From Pseudomonas mosselii (GTDB lineage: Bacteria; Pseudomonadota; Gammaproteobacteria; Pseudomonadales; Pseudomonadaceae), in the NCBI RefSeq assembly GCF_019823065.1, contig NZ_CP081966.1:434001-498000 (forward strand): a stretch of DNA of 64,000 bases, read 5' to 3'. The notes under the pieces are model-generated. The model saw only the letters and a program-made list of their open reading frames with translations. It did not search any database and had not been told where the DNA came from. A program made the translations under genes and the position numbers. Shown here piece after piece: positions 23,807 to 33,320 of this stretch; position 1 is the stretch's first letter, and each line of letters begins with the position of its first letter.

Positions 23807-25279
23807 TTAGAAAACCGAGTTGTAGCCGCCCAGCTCGACCTGGACCGACTTGATGCGAGTGTATTGAGCCAGCGAGCTGACACCGTTCTCACGGCCGACG
23901 CCCGACTGCTTGTAACCGCCAACCGGCATTTCCGCCGGCGACTCGCCCCAGGCGTTGATCCAGCAGATGCCGGCCTCGAGCTTGTGGATGATGCGGTGCG
24001 CGCGGCTGATGTCGTTGGTGCAAACGCCGGCGGCCAGGCCGTATTCGGTGTCGTTGGCGCGACGGATGACTTCTTCCTCGGTCTCGTAGCTGAGGATGCT
24101 CATCACCGGGCCGAAGATCTCTTCCTTGACGATGGTCATGTCGTCGCTGCAGTCGGTGAACACAGTCGGGGCCACGAACGCGCCCTTGGCGAAGTCGCCG
24201 TCCAGCAGACGCTCACCGCCGCACAGTACGCGGGCGCCTTCTTCTTTACCCTTGGCGATGTACGACAGCACGCTTTCCATGTGCTGGAAGCTGACCAGCG
24301 GGCCGAAGTTGGTGTTCTCGTCTTCCGGGTTGCCGGCACGGATGCGGGCGACGCGCTCGGCGATCTTGGCTTCGAAGGCGGCTTTCATCGAGGCTGGGAT
24401 GAACACGCGGGTGCCGTTGGTGCAGACCTGACCGGAGCTGTAGAAGTTGGCCATCATGGCGATGTCGGCGGCCTTGTCCAGGTCGGCGTCGTCGCAGATG
24501 ATCAGTGGCGACTTGCCGCCCAGTTCCATGGTCACTTCCTTCAGCGACGAGCTGGAGGCGCTGGCCATGACTTTCTTGCCGGTGGTGGTGCCGCCGGTGA
24601 AGGAGACTTTCTCGATGCGCGGGTGCTCGGTCAGCCAGGTGCCGACTTCGCGGCCGCTGCCGGTCAGGACGTTGAACACGCCGTTCGGCAGGCCGGCTTC
24701 GGTGAAGATCTCGGCCAGTTTCAGGGTGGTCAGCGAGGTGACTTCCGACGGCTTGAAGATCATCGCGTTGCCGGCGGCCAGGGCCGGGGCGGATTTCCAC
24801 AGGGCGATCTGGATCGGGTAGTTCCAGGCGCCGATACCGACGGTCACGCCCAGCGGCTCGCGGCGGGTGTAGACGAAGGACGATTCGCGCAGCGGGATCT
24901 GCTCGCCTTCGATGGCCGGTACCAGGCCTGCGTAGTACTCCAGTACGTCGGCGCCGGTGACGATGTCGACGTAGCGGGTTTCGGAGTACGACTTGCCGGT
25001 GTCCAGGGTTTCCAGCATGGCCAGCTCGTCGTTGCGCTCGCGCAGGATGTCGACGGCGCGGCGCAGGATGCGCGAACGCTGCATGGCGGTCATCGCGGCC
25101 CAGATTTTCTGGCCGCGCTCGGCGCTTTCGACGGCTTTTTCGACGTCGGCTTGGGTCGCGCGCTGCACATGGGCGAGGACTTCGCCGGTGGCCGGGTTGA
25201 TGGCTTCGAAGGTGGCGTCGCTGCCTGCGTCGACGTAAGCGCCATCAATGTAGAGTTTTTGCGTTCCGAAACGGGCCAT
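23807..25279 (-). CDS. betB: Betaine aldehyde dehydrogenase
   Basis: NAD(P)-dependent aldehyde dehydrogenase producing glycine betaine, 490 residues as in the family. The catalytic glutamate is in [13 protein letters not shown] and the nucleophilic cysteine in [12 protein letters not shown] (about C286). The frame is open 14 codons upstream; ATG 25279 gives [16 protein letters not shown], the standard N-terminus. It lies between betI (38 bases upstream) and betA. Glycine betaine serves as osmoprotectant or is demethylated to sarcosine for the SoxBDAG enzyme at the start of this window. Confidence 0.97.
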   Translation of the reverse strand: MARFGTQKLYIDGAYVDAGSDATFEAINPATGEVLAHVQRATQADVEKAVESAERGQKIWAAMTAMQRSRILRRAVDILRERNDELAMLETLDTGKSYSETRYVDIVTGADVLEYYAGLVPAIEGEQIPLRESSFVYTRREPLGVTVGIGAWNYPIQIALWKSAPALAAGNAMIFKPSEVTSLTTLKLAEIFTEAGLPNGVFNVLTGSGREVGTWLTEHPRIEKVSFTGGTTTGKKVMASASSSSLKEVTMELGGKSPLIICDDADLDKAADIAMMANFYSSGQVCTNGTRVFIPASMKAAFEAKIAERVARIRAGNPEDENTNFGPLVSFQHMESVLSYIAKGKEEGARVLCGGERLLDGDFAKGAFVAPTVFTDCSDDMTIVKEEIFGPVMSILSYETEEEVIRRANDTEYGLAAGVCTNDISRAHRIIHKLEAGICWINAWGESPAEMPVGGYKQSGVGRENGVSSLAQYTRIKSVQVELGGYNSVF

Positions 25280-25317
25280 AGTGTCCTCGCAAGTGCAGTG
25301 TGTGGTTGGCTGCCGCG

Positions 25318-25974
25318 TCACGCTCCTGCCGGTTGGCTGGTCGCTGCGCGCGGCTGTTCAGAGGCCTGGTCGGTTGTGCCCAGGGACTGCTGTTTCGCCA
25401 GTTGTAGATCCATGTATTCGTAAGCGATGCGTATCGCCTGGTCGGTGTCGAATGCATCCCCCGACAGGGCGCCACGCAACCACAGGCCGTCGATCAGGGC
25501 CGCCAGCCCGCGGGCAGCCTTGCGCGCATGGTAGAGCGGCAGGACGCGGCGGAACTGGCAGCACAGGTTGGAATACAGACGGTGATCGTTGATCCGCTGC
25601 AACCTGTGCAAAGACGGCTGGTGCATGCTGGAGGCCCAGAAGGCCAGCCAGGTTTTCATTGCCGGGCCATTCACCTGGCTCGCATCGAAGTTGCCTTCGA
25701 TGATCACCTTCAGGTGGGCACGCGGGCTGTCGTCCGTGAGTGCCTGACGACGCGCGATCACACCCTCGTTGAGCATGTTCATGATGTGGCGCATCGTCGC
25801 TGCGATCAGGCCGTTCTTGTCCTGAAAGTAGTGACTGATGATGCCGTTCGACACGCCGGCCAAACGGGCAATCAGCGCAATGCTGGCATCGCCCAGTCCG
25901 ACCTGATCGACCGCCTGTAACGTGGCTTCGATCAACTGCTGGCGGCGGATGGGTTGCATACCGACCTTGGGCAT
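25318..25974 (-). CDS. betI: TetR-family repressor of choline genes, with extended C-terminus
   Basis: Choline-responsive TetR-family repressor. Residues 1-60 hold the helix-turn-helix: [20 protein letters not shown] and [20 protein letters not shown]. The ligand-binding domain follows. The product is 218 residues; family members are close to 197, and here about 20 extra residues ([20 protein letters not shown]...) follow the usual end near MDLQLAKQ. This tail is probably disordered and may come from loss of the ancestral stop. BetI should bind the perfect palindrome at 26044-26063 and repress betIBA and perhaps the divergent betT. Confidence 0.94.
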   Translation of the reverse strand: MPKVGMQPIRRQQLIEATLQAVDQVGLGDASIALIARLAGVSNGIISHYFQDKNGLIAATMRHIMNMLNEGVIARRQALTDDSPRAHLKVIIEGNFDASQVNGPAMKTWLAFWASSMHQPSLHRLQRINDHRLYSNLCCQFRRVLPLYHARKAARGLAALIDGLWLRGALSGDAFDTDQAIRIAYEYMDLQLAKQQSLGTTDQASEQPRAATSQPAGA

Positions 25975-26043
25975 CTTGCTATCTCCTCAGGCCTGCGGGC
26001 AGACGACGAGCGGCTGCCTCGGCGAAGGCCAGTCTATTTTGTT

Positions 26044-26063
26044 TTGATTGAACGTTCAATCAA
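26044..26063. promoter_or_regulatory. BetI operator
   Basis: TTGATTGAACGTTCAATCAA is a perfect 20-bp palindrome 69 bases upstream of the betI start, in the betI-betT divergent region. Its ATTGAAC-GTTCAAT core fits known BetI sites. Confidence 0.85.
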
Positions 26064-26453
26064 TAAAGAATAAGCTCTGCGACAATTTGTGCCATTGACA
26101 GTTTTTCAGGCCGTCAAAGGGACACGAATCGACACCCCAGGAAATCGTGTAACCCCCGGAATACAAGGCGTTGACGGGCATGAGCGATGCAAAGGACAGA
26201 TTCTGCCGAGCGGTCATGGACTGCGCGGTCGGCCCTTGGAGCGGGCCAGGTGGTCTGTGGCGAATGCGCGCACCTTCTGCTGAGTGCGTGGCAATGCGAC
26301 AGACGGCCGGTCTGTATTTTTTGCAGCGTTTCGATTCGGGATCACGGTTTCCAGGTGCCTTTTATAACACCTTGCGTAGTAGGGCTATTGCACCAATTGC
26401 GCGGGAAATAACTGTTTAGCCTCCACTGCCGCACTGCCCGGAGCATTCGTGCA
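26064..26453. other. Gene-free region upstream of betT
   Basis: About 390 bases with no convincing gene. The only symmetric element seen is CAGACGGCCGGTCTG (26300-26314), a 5-bp-arm inverted repeat about 140 bases before the betT start. The stretch presumably carries the betT promoter and binding sites for choline/betaine regulators, but I cannot define them by eye. Confidence 0.5.
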
Positions 26454-28457
26454 ATGAGTTCTGCCTCCCTGACAAAGCCTCCCGCCGAGCGGGTACGGGT
26501 CAACCGCGTGGTGTTCTACACCTCTGCGCTGATGATCCTCGTTCTGACTGCCCTGCTGATTGCTGTACCCGAAGCCGCCGGCCAGGCGCTGGGCGTTGCC
26601 CAGAAATGGCTGACCCGTACCTTCGGCTGGTACTACATGCTGGTGATCTGCGGTTACCTGCTGTTCGTCGTCTACCTGGCCTTCTCCGATTTCGGCAAGC
26701 TCAAGCTTGGCGGCAAGGACGACACCCCCGACTTCAGCTACGGCGCCTGGGCCGGGATGCTGTTCTCCTCGGGCATCGGTATCTCGCTGCTGTACTTCGG
26801 CGCCTCCGAGCCGCTGGACCACTACTTCAACCCACCCGAGGGCACCCCGGCCAGCCTCGAGGCCGCGCGCCAGGGCCTGCAGCTGACTTTCCTGCACTGG
26901 GGCCTGCACGGCTGGGCAATCTACGCCCTGGTGGGGCTTGCCGTGGGTTACTTCGCCTACCGTCACAACCAGCCGCTGGCACTGCGCTCGGCGCTTTATC
27001 CGCTGGTCGGTGAGCGTTGGGTCAAGGGTGGCGCCGGCCATGCCGTGGACATCTTCGGCATGTTCGTCACCCTGCTGGGCCTGGTGACCAACCTCGGTAT
27101 CGGTTCGATGCAGGTGGCTTCGGGCCTGGAGTACCTGTTCGGCATGGACCACAGCAAGACCAACCTGCTGGTGGTGATCCTGGTCATGGCGGGCGTTGCC
27201 ACCGTGGCCGCGGTGTCGGGCGTGGAGAACGGTATCCGTCGCCTGTCCAACCTGAATATCCTGCTGTTCAGCGGCCTGCTGATCTTCGTGCTGCTGGCCG
27301 GCAACACCCTGCACCTGCTCAACGGCTTCGTGCAGAACATCGGCGACTACCTCAACGGTGTCGTGCTGAAGACCTTCGACCTGTATGTCTATGAAGGCGA
27401 CAACGACAAGTCCGAGCGCTGGCTGGGCCTGTGGACCGTGTTCTACTGGGCCTGGTGGATCTCCTGGGGCCCGTTCGTCGGCATGTTCATTGCCCGTATC
27501 TCCAAGGGCCGTACCGTGCGCCAGCTGGTCAGCGGCGTGCTGCTGATTCCTCTGGGCTTCACCCTGGCCTGGCTGTCGATCTTCGGTAACACCGCATTGG
27601 ACCTGGTGATCAACCAGGGTGCGGTGGAGCTGGGCAAGACGGCGCTCGAACAGCCGTCGATGTCGATCTACCAGCTGCTGGAGTTCTTCCCGGCCGCCAA
27701 GATTGTCATCGGTGTAGCCGTGTTCGTCGGCTTCGTGCTGTTCCTGACTCCCGCCGACTCCGGCGCGGTGATGATGGCCAACCTGTCGTGCAAAGGCGGC
27801 AAGGTCGACGAGGACGCCCCGCACTGGATGGTGGTGTTCTGGTCGGTGGTCATCACCCTGGTCACCATCGGCTTGCTGTTCGCCGGTAACTTCGAGGCCA
27901 TGCAGACCATGGTGGTACTGGCCGGCCTGCCGTTCTCGGTGGTCCTGGTGCTGTTCATGTTCGGCCTCATGAAGGCCATGAAGCAGGACGTCGCGGTCGA
28001 GAGCGAGCGCGCCGAGCTGGCCGCCCGTGGCCGTCGCGGCTTCAGCGAGCGCCTGAGCCAGTTGGACCTGCAACCGACCCAGGCCGTGGTCCAGCGTTTC
28101 ATGGACAAGCAGGTCAGCCCGGCGCTGAAAGAGGCCGCCGAGCAGCTTCGCACCCTGGGCTTCGAGGTCGAGACCCGTGTAGGCCAGTCACGCAACATGA
28201 TGGGCCTGCGGGTGATGATGGAAGAGGGTAACCCCTTCGTCTACGAAGCCAGCCTGGACGGTTACATGGCCGCGCCGAGCGAGGCGCCGGTCGAGGGCGA
28301 GCCGGAAGTGCGTCAGCGCTTCTACCGTGCCGAGGTGTACCTGCACGATGGCAGCCAGGAGTACGACCTGATGGGCTTCACCCGCGAGCAGATCGTGCGT
28401 GACGTGCTGGATCAGTTCGAGAGCCACCGTCAGCTGCTGGGGCGTGTTTACAGCTGA
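26454..28457 (+). CDS. betT: Choline transporter, BCCT family
   Basis: Secondary transporter importing choline, 667 residues, inner membrane. Twelve hydrophobic segments lie in about residues 20-515. The BCCT signature region includes GMLFSSGIGISLLYFGASEP and, in TM8, WTVFYWAWWISWGPFVGMFI with the aromatic box for trimethylammonium groups. The C-terminal cytoplasmic extension (about 515-667) is long, as in BetT-type osmotically regulated carriers. It is divergent from betIBA and supplies their substrate. Whether it is the high-affinity or the osmotic paralog cannot be told from sequence alone. Confidence 0.94.
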   Translation: MSSASLTKPPAERVRVNRVVFYTSALMILVLTALLIAVPEAAGQALGVAQKWLTRTFGWYYMLVICGYLLFVVYLAFSDFGKLKLGGKDDTPDFSYGAWAGMLFSSGIGISLLYFGASEPLDHYFNPPEGTPASLEAARQGLQLTFLHWGLHGWAIYALVGLAVGYFAYRHNQPLALRSALYPLVGERWVKGGAGHAVDIFGMFVTLLGLVTNLGIGSMQVASGLEYLFGMDHSKTNLLVVILVMAGVATVAAVSGVENGIRRLSNLNILLFSGLLIFVLLAGNTLHLLNGFVQNIGDYLNGVVLKTFDLYVYEGDNDKSERWLGLWTVFYWAWWISWGPFVGMFIARISKGRTVRQLVSGVLLIPLGFTLAWLSIFGNTALDLVINQGAVELGKTALEQPSMSIYQLLEFFPAAKIVIGVAVFVGFVLFLTPADSGAVMMANLSCKGGKVDEDAPHWMVVFWSVVITLVTIGLLFAGNFEAMQTMVVLAGLPFSVVLVLFMFGLMKAMKQDVAVESERAELAARGRRGFSERLSQLDLQPTQAVVQRFMDKQVSPALKEAAEQLRTLGFEVETRVGQSRNMMGLRVMMEEGNPFVYEASLDGYMAAPSEAPVEGEPEVRQRFYRAEVYLHDGSQEYDLMGFTREQIVRDVLDQFESHRQLLGRVYS

Positions 28458-28475
28458 TCGTGAGCGGTAACAGGC

Positions 28476-28505
28476 AGGGGCCTGGCGTGAAAGCGCCGGG
28501 CCCTT
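28476..28505 (+). terminator. Probable terminator of betT
   Basis: AGGGGCCTGGCG, loop TGAAAG, CGCCGGGCCCTT: a 12-bp stem with two G-T pairs, 18 bases after the betT stop. The T-run is poor, so moderate confidence. Confidence 0.6.
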
Positions 28506-28592
28506 GTCGTTTCTGGGGCGCGCAATATGTACAGCCTCGCAGGCTGGTGGGTGACGGCATGGTGGCAGTCCACTCACCAGGAGGCGTTCACC

Positions 28593-31500
28593 ATGACGAC
28601 ACCTTCGACACCCCTGTTCGATTTCAAGGGCGCTGCCGCCCGGCAGTTCGCCAACCGTCCGACCCTGCGCCAGGTGGCCAGCACGCAGGTGCTGAGCCTG
28701 CTGCTCGAACACTTGCCATGGCTGGCGTCGGTCACCCCGGCGCTGACCGACGCCGACCCGCTGATGCTCGACAGCCCTGTGCCCGGCACCAACTACTACA
28801 CCACCGACAGCTTGGTCGACCTGGTGTTGCAGGCCATGGTCGCGGAGCAGCCCATGAACCTGGAAGCGCTCGAAGGGCGCCACCACAACCTCGGGCTGGT
28901 GGCGACCCACCGCTTCGCCGGCTCGCGCAGCGAGTTCGATACCCGCCGCCTGAGCGGGGTGACGGACGCCTTCAACGGGTTGCTGGCGCGCTTGCCCGAG
29001 CTCTTCTGCCAAGCGCAGCTGGACTATTGGCAGGGCCGGGGCAGCGCTGGCAAGAGCCGCGACCGGTGGCTGCAGTTGCTGTTGAAGATGGCGCTGCTGA
29101 GCAACCTGCCTGCGCAGGGGCTCGATGCCAAGGCGCAGGCGTGCGTGCGTGGCCTGATCGAGGGCGGTGCCGAGCAGCCGGCGACGTTCGTCGTGCAGGC
29201 CAGGCTGGGCTGGGATGACCAGGTGTTCACGGTCGTGCAACCCGGCCTGTTGGTGGTGGGCGAATGGGACGAAGCGCAGGTGGTGCTGTGGTGCAGGCCG
29301 TCGACCCAGGTCACGGCCTTCGCGTCGCTTGAGGCGTTTGGCCTGGCCCTGCGCGATGCGTTGGCGCTCGCGCACAGCTTCGACACGCTGAACTGGGAGC
29401 GCCATGCGCTCGAGGGCAACGTGTTCGCGCAGCAGAGTGCGCTGCTGCTGGCGAGGATGTGCGAGCACATCGCTCAGTTGCGTCTGCGTGGCCTCTCGGT
29501 GGCACGGATGGAGGCCCTGTTCGCGCAGTTGAGCGACCCCGCGCAGTGGCTACTTGGCGGCTACTTCCACGACGATGGCGTTCAGGCCAAACTCCCGCCA
29601 GGCCTGTCCAGCGCCTCGGCCAGCGACAGCTTCGCAGCCCAGGAAGCCCTGTTGAGTATGGCCTTGGCCCAAGCGCAGGCCGAAGGGGGCTCGGCGCTCG
29701 ATGGCGTCCAGGACCTGCAGACCTACGCGCGCGAACGCTTGCGCGAACAGTTGCTGGCGGACTATCCGGTAGAAGCGAACTATTTTCCTGACGACCTGTT
29801 GCTGTCGCTCGCCACCGCCGAGGGCATTCCGGGTGGCGCGGGAAGCGGCGCAGGCGGGGGGGAGCCGTTGGCCGACAGGGGCGAGGTAAGCCTGACCGCC
29901 TTCGCCATCGGCAACCTCAGTTCACTGGGCGCGGCGGTCATCAAGGGCATACGGCACCGCACTGGACAATTGATCATGCCGTGGCTGACGGTCGACTACC
30001 TCAAGGGCGTGGTCCAGCGCGTCGACATCGGAGGCAAATACCCTCGCTACGTGGCGACCACCCTGGGTGACCCGTCAAGCCGGGCGCAGCGTACCCGGCA
30101 CTTCGCCCGGGAGTGGCGCCAGGGGCTGTTATTCAGTGCCCTGCTGGCCAAGCTCGATGGCAAGGTTTCCGATGCCGGGCTGCAACACGTCGTCGATTTC
30201 TGCCAAGGCCACCTGGATCCTGAGTCACCCAGTAGCGTGCTGGCGCCCCTGGCCTTCAAGCGCCGTCCCGACGCCACGCATTCCGACCTGGTCCAGGCCA
30301 TGTACGTATTGTTCTGTGCGCAGCCCTCGCGGGTGTTGCTGTACCGTCCGCTCTACGCCAAGGATACGCTGCTGGAGTACGCCAGCCTGGAGGCGATGAT
30401 GGCGGCGATTCGCGCCTCCACCGAGCTGCAGCAGAGCCTGGTGGCGTGGATGAACCCAACGGCACGCTCCATCTATGACCACGACGGGTTCAAGGAACCG
30501 CACATCGGCAGCATCGGCATCGACCCTTATAACCTGCCGGAAAAGCCGGCCCCCGCCGAACTCGCCAGCTGCCACTGGGCCACGGGTGTGGATGAAAAGC
30601 TCTATGCCGCCAACCAGGCGTTGCGGGTGGCGCTGGCCGACGCGCAAAGCACCTCCACGGCAGAAAGCCGTTGGGCGCTGCTCGGCCAGGGCGCCTGGCT
30701 GCTGTTCGACGTGGCCAGCCTGGCGTTGCGTGGCCCGGTGGCATCGGCGGCATGGCTGGTGCAAACCCTCAGCGCCCTGGACAGCGATCTCGAGGCGGTG
30801 GCCCACAGTGACTATTTCAACCGGGACGCGGCCACGGTCGATCTGATCATCACCACCGGCATGACCTTGCTGCACGCGCACCTGCCCAAGGCTCCCCACG
30901 CCGATGCGCAGCCTTTACCCGGTGCGGCGGCGTTCACGCAAGCACCGGCCCAGGATGGCCGTTACCAGGCGCTCAAGGTCGTGCCGAGCCAAGGCCGGGT
31001 CACGTCACCTGGGCCCTTGGCATGGCCAGAGCCAGTGGTGGGCGACGCAGCCGTTGTGGACTTCAGTTGGCGTGGCAACCAGGGCTTCAACGACTTGCCG
31101 CCCTCGCGGCGCAAGGCGTTGATGGCCATGCGCTCGAACGTGGCACTCGCAGGTGAGCAGCCACAGGCATCAGGGGTTTACCGGGTGGCTGGGCAGGACT
31201 GCGTGCCGATGCTGGGCGAAGTGTTTGCCGTGAGCGCATCGGACGACGGCATCCGCGTGGTCGACCCGGCGGGTGGGCATGGCCCTTACTTGTCCTACGA
31301 GGCGGGCGCCTGGCGTGTCGATACCCGGCTGCGCTTGCGCGGTGGCATGCCCAAGGCTTCCCTGGAAAAGCAGTTCAACAGGATGCTCACGCAGATCGAC
31401 CGGCTGACCCTGGAATCGAACCAGGCGGCGGGAGTTCTCAAGCCAACCCTTGATGAAGCGCTGGTATTGCAACGCAAGCACGATCAGCTCTGCGTGCTCG

Positions 31501-33275
31501 AGGCTGCGGAGCGAAAGCGTCGCCTGGACGCCGAAATGACAGGCGACACCTGCTTCGACAAGGTCGGCTCCGACCGCCTGATGACCAGCTACCAGGCACG
31601 ACTCGCCGAGTTGAACACGGCGTTGAAGGCAAAGCGGCTCGAGGCGCTGTCGGCGCTGGAAGCGGTCATGGCGCCCGATCGCAAGCAGATCGCCCAGATC
31701 AAGGTGATGCTCGAGCCCAAGTATGGTCGCTACCGGCAGCATGGCGCGGGCGCGCTCCTCGATGGCCAGTTGAACCTGCTCACGCAGTCGACGATTCGTA
31801 ACGCCGATTTCGCGCTGACCGAACTCTATACGCTGGCCGACTACGCGCACATCAGTGAGATGCGCAAACAGTTCAGGGGAAAGTACCTTTTCGAAGTGGC
31901 GGAGCACTATCGGCAATTTCGTAACGAACTCATCGATCTCTGCGAGATCAACGAGCGGGTGCTTGCTTTGCACGGCGAGCTCGACGTGCTGCTGCTCGGC
32001 GTGCCGGATACCCTGAATGTCAGCGCCACGACGACGGCCCGCAGCGTGGCGCAGTTGATCATGGGGCGGCGCTTCACCACGATCGATTTGCGTTTCCAGC
32101 ACGTGTTGAACCTCGCGGAGGCCGCGTTGCGGCTGGAGTCCAGGAGCATGCCGCGGCGCTTGTTGAGGTTCCAGCGGGGGCTGGTCAACCCTGCGCTGAA
32201 TCGCGCCTCCTCGGCGCATGGGGATTCGTTGAAGGCCAACCTGTCGGCGGCCGACCGGATCAGCATCCTGCAAGAGGCCTGGGACGTGTACACCGCCGCG
32301 ATCGTACACAGCCTGCACATCGAGCCCCAGGCCGGCGAGTTGCTCGACCCCGTGATGCTGCGCCGCTACCGGGCTCACATGATCCTGCTCAAGGAGGACG
32401 CGGGGCGCCGCTTGGTCGATGCCATCGCCGAGCAGGACGGTGCGCCGACGTCCAGCGGGCGCGTGCCTTACCCCGTCGCCCAGGAGCCCAAGCGGATAAT
32501 TCGCAATGACGACGGCCAGTTGCTCATCGCCACCGAGGTAGACCACGAAGGACGGGTTGTCCTGGAGGTGCGCCAGTCGATCACCGACAAGGTCTTGCAG
32601 GTGTTCGAGCGCAAAGGGGATGCCTGGGTCGAGCGTGTTGAGGACGCGCCCGCGCCCAGCGTGCAGCCAGGCCCATCGATTGACGTCGCTGCGCAGGTCA
32701 AGGCGCTGCTCGCGGACCACCAGGACCTGCTCGACGCCGCCCAGGCGTATGTGCAGGACGATGTCAGTGGCGCGCTGCTGGATCGCCTGCTCAGTGAGCA
32801 GGTGAAGGTGTTGGAGCAAGCCTTGGCAGGCTTCGCCGAGCAGGGGGCGCAGGCGACGGCTACCGCCCCGCTGAGAAAGGCCTTGGAGGCCTTGAAGACT
32901 TACCGGGTCGAACAGTTGACCCTGCTCTACGGCAAGACCCCATACCCCACGGCCAAGGGGTTGCGCTTCCTGCATGAGCAGCAACTGATCAAGGTCGAGT
33001 ACGTGCGGCGCGAGAGCTCGGTCAACACCAGCCCGTTCGATGAGTTCAAGATCGTGCGTCTGAACGCGCCGGCTGGCAGCAAGGGTCGCCCGCTTTGGGC
33101 CGCGCATTTCCACTTGCCGTCGCAAGCGGCAAACCTGGCGGACTTCACCCACGCCCACCTCAAGCTCTGGAGCCAACGCTTGTTGGGCCGGCAGTACGAG
33201 GCCGCCAGCGGTCAGCGGGTGCACCGCGGGCGTCTGGAGCAGGCCGATGTGCAGGGCATCATCCCGCTGACCTGA
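28593..33275 (+). CDS. Giant DUF6543/dermonecrotic-toxin-like protein A
   Basis: A 1560-residue protein without a signal peptide, full-length paralog of the protein at 34910. Both begin with a FANRPTLRQVA / FASRPTLRQVA segment (about 19-29), then YWQGxGSAGxSRDRWLQ (about 145-161), and a glycine-rich strip GGAGSGAGGG (about 413-422). After that comes SLTAFAIGNLSSL and a YLKGVVQRVDIGGKYPRYV region, which I associate with the Pseudomonas DUF6543 (dermonecrotic toxin N-terminal) family. A hydrophobic part (about 695-770; WLLFDVASLALRGPVASAAW) could be membrane-active. LRLRGGMP near 914-921 precedes a coiled-coil-rich region, and the last 112 residues form a module with HLKLWSQRLLGR. AGGAGG lies 8 bases before ATG 28593. 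Toxin function is inferred from family only; no immunity or secretion gene is next to it. Confidence 0.72.
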   Translation: MTTPSTPLFDFKGAAARQFANRPTLRQVASTQVLSLLLEHLPWLASVTPALTDADPLMLDSPVPGTNYYTTDSLVDLVLQAMVAEQPMNLEALEGRHHNLGLVATHRFAGSRSEFDTRRLSGVTDAFNGLLARLPELFCQAQLDYWQGRGSAGKSRDRWLQLLLKMALLSNLPAQGLDAKAQACVRGLIEGGAEQPATFVVQARLGWDDQVFTVVQPGLLVVGEWDEAQVVLWCRPSTQVTAFASLEAFGLALRDALALAHSFDTLNWERHALEGNVFAQQSALLLARMCEHIAQLRLRGLSVARMEALFAQLSDPAQWLLGGYFHDDGVQAKLPPGLSSASASDSFAAQEALLSMALAQAQAEGGSALDGVQDLQTYARERLREQLLADYPVEANYFPDDLLLSLATAEGIPGGAGSGAGGGEPLADRGEVSLTAFAIGNLSSLGAAVIKGIRHRTGQLIMPWLTVDYLKGVVQRVDIGGKYPRYVATTLGDPSSRAQRTRHFAREWRQGLLFSALLAKLDGKVSDAGLQHVVDFCQGHLDPESPSSVLAPLAFKRRPDATHSDLVQAMYVLFCAQPSRVLLYRPLYAKDTLLEYASLEAMMAAIRASTELQQSLVAWMNPTARSIYDHDGFKEPHIGSIGIDPYNLPEKPAPAELASCHWATGVDEKLYAANQALRVALADAQSTSTAESRWALLGQGAWLLFDVASLALRGPVASAAWLVQTLSALDSDLEAVAHSDYFNRDAATVDLIITTGMTLLHAHLPKAPHADAQPLPGAAAFTQAPAQDGRYQALKVVPSQGRVTSPGPLAWPEPVVGDAAVVDFSWRGNQGFNDLPPSRRKALMAMRSNVALAGEQPQASGVYRVAGQDCVPMLGEVFAVSASDDGIRVVDPAGGHGPYLSYEAGAWRVDTRLRLRGGMPKASLEKQFNRMLTQIDRLTLESNQAAGVLKPTLDEALVLQRKHDQLCVLEAAERKRRLDAEMTGDTCFDKVGSDRLMTSYQARLAELNTALKAKRLEALSALEAVMAPDRKQIAQIKVMLEPKYGRYRQHGAGALLDGQLNLLTQSTIRNADFALTELYTLADYAHISEMRKQFRGKYLFEVAEHYRQFRNELIDLCEINERVLALHGELDVLLLGVPDTLNVSATTTARSVAQLIMGRRFTTIDLRFQHVLNLAEAALRLESRSMPRRLLRFQRGLVNPALNRASSAHGDSLKANLSAADRISILQEAWDVYTAAIVHSLHIEPQAGELLDPVMLRRYRAHMILLKEDAGRRLVDAIAEQDGAPTSSGRVPYPVAQEPKRIIRNDDGQLLIATEVDHEGRVVLEVRQSITDKVLQVFERKGDAWVERVEDAPAPSVQPGPSIDVAAQVKALLADHQDLLDAAQAYVQDDVSGALLDRLLSEQVKVLEQALAGFAEQGAQATATAPLRKALEALKTYRVEQLTLLYGKTPYPTAKGLRFLHEQQLIKVEYVRRESSVNTSPFDEFKIVRLNAPAGSKGRPLWAAHFHLPSQAANLADFTHAHLKLWSQRLLGRQYEAASGQRVHRGRLEQADVQGIIPLT

Positions 33276-33320
33276 CGCCCGCAGGGACAGGCCCGGTCTT
33301 CACGACAGGGCCTTCGATCA

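Noticed and set aside
26089..26419. Short frames in the betI-betT intergenic region
   Set aside because: Overlapping 64-82 codon frames in several phases with no ribosome site or similarity; treated as non-coding promoter DNA.
31170..33224. 684-codon minus-strand frame inside giant protein A
   Set aside because: No recognisable domain or ribosome site. The plus-strand protein is confirmed by its full-length paralog, so this is a shadow.
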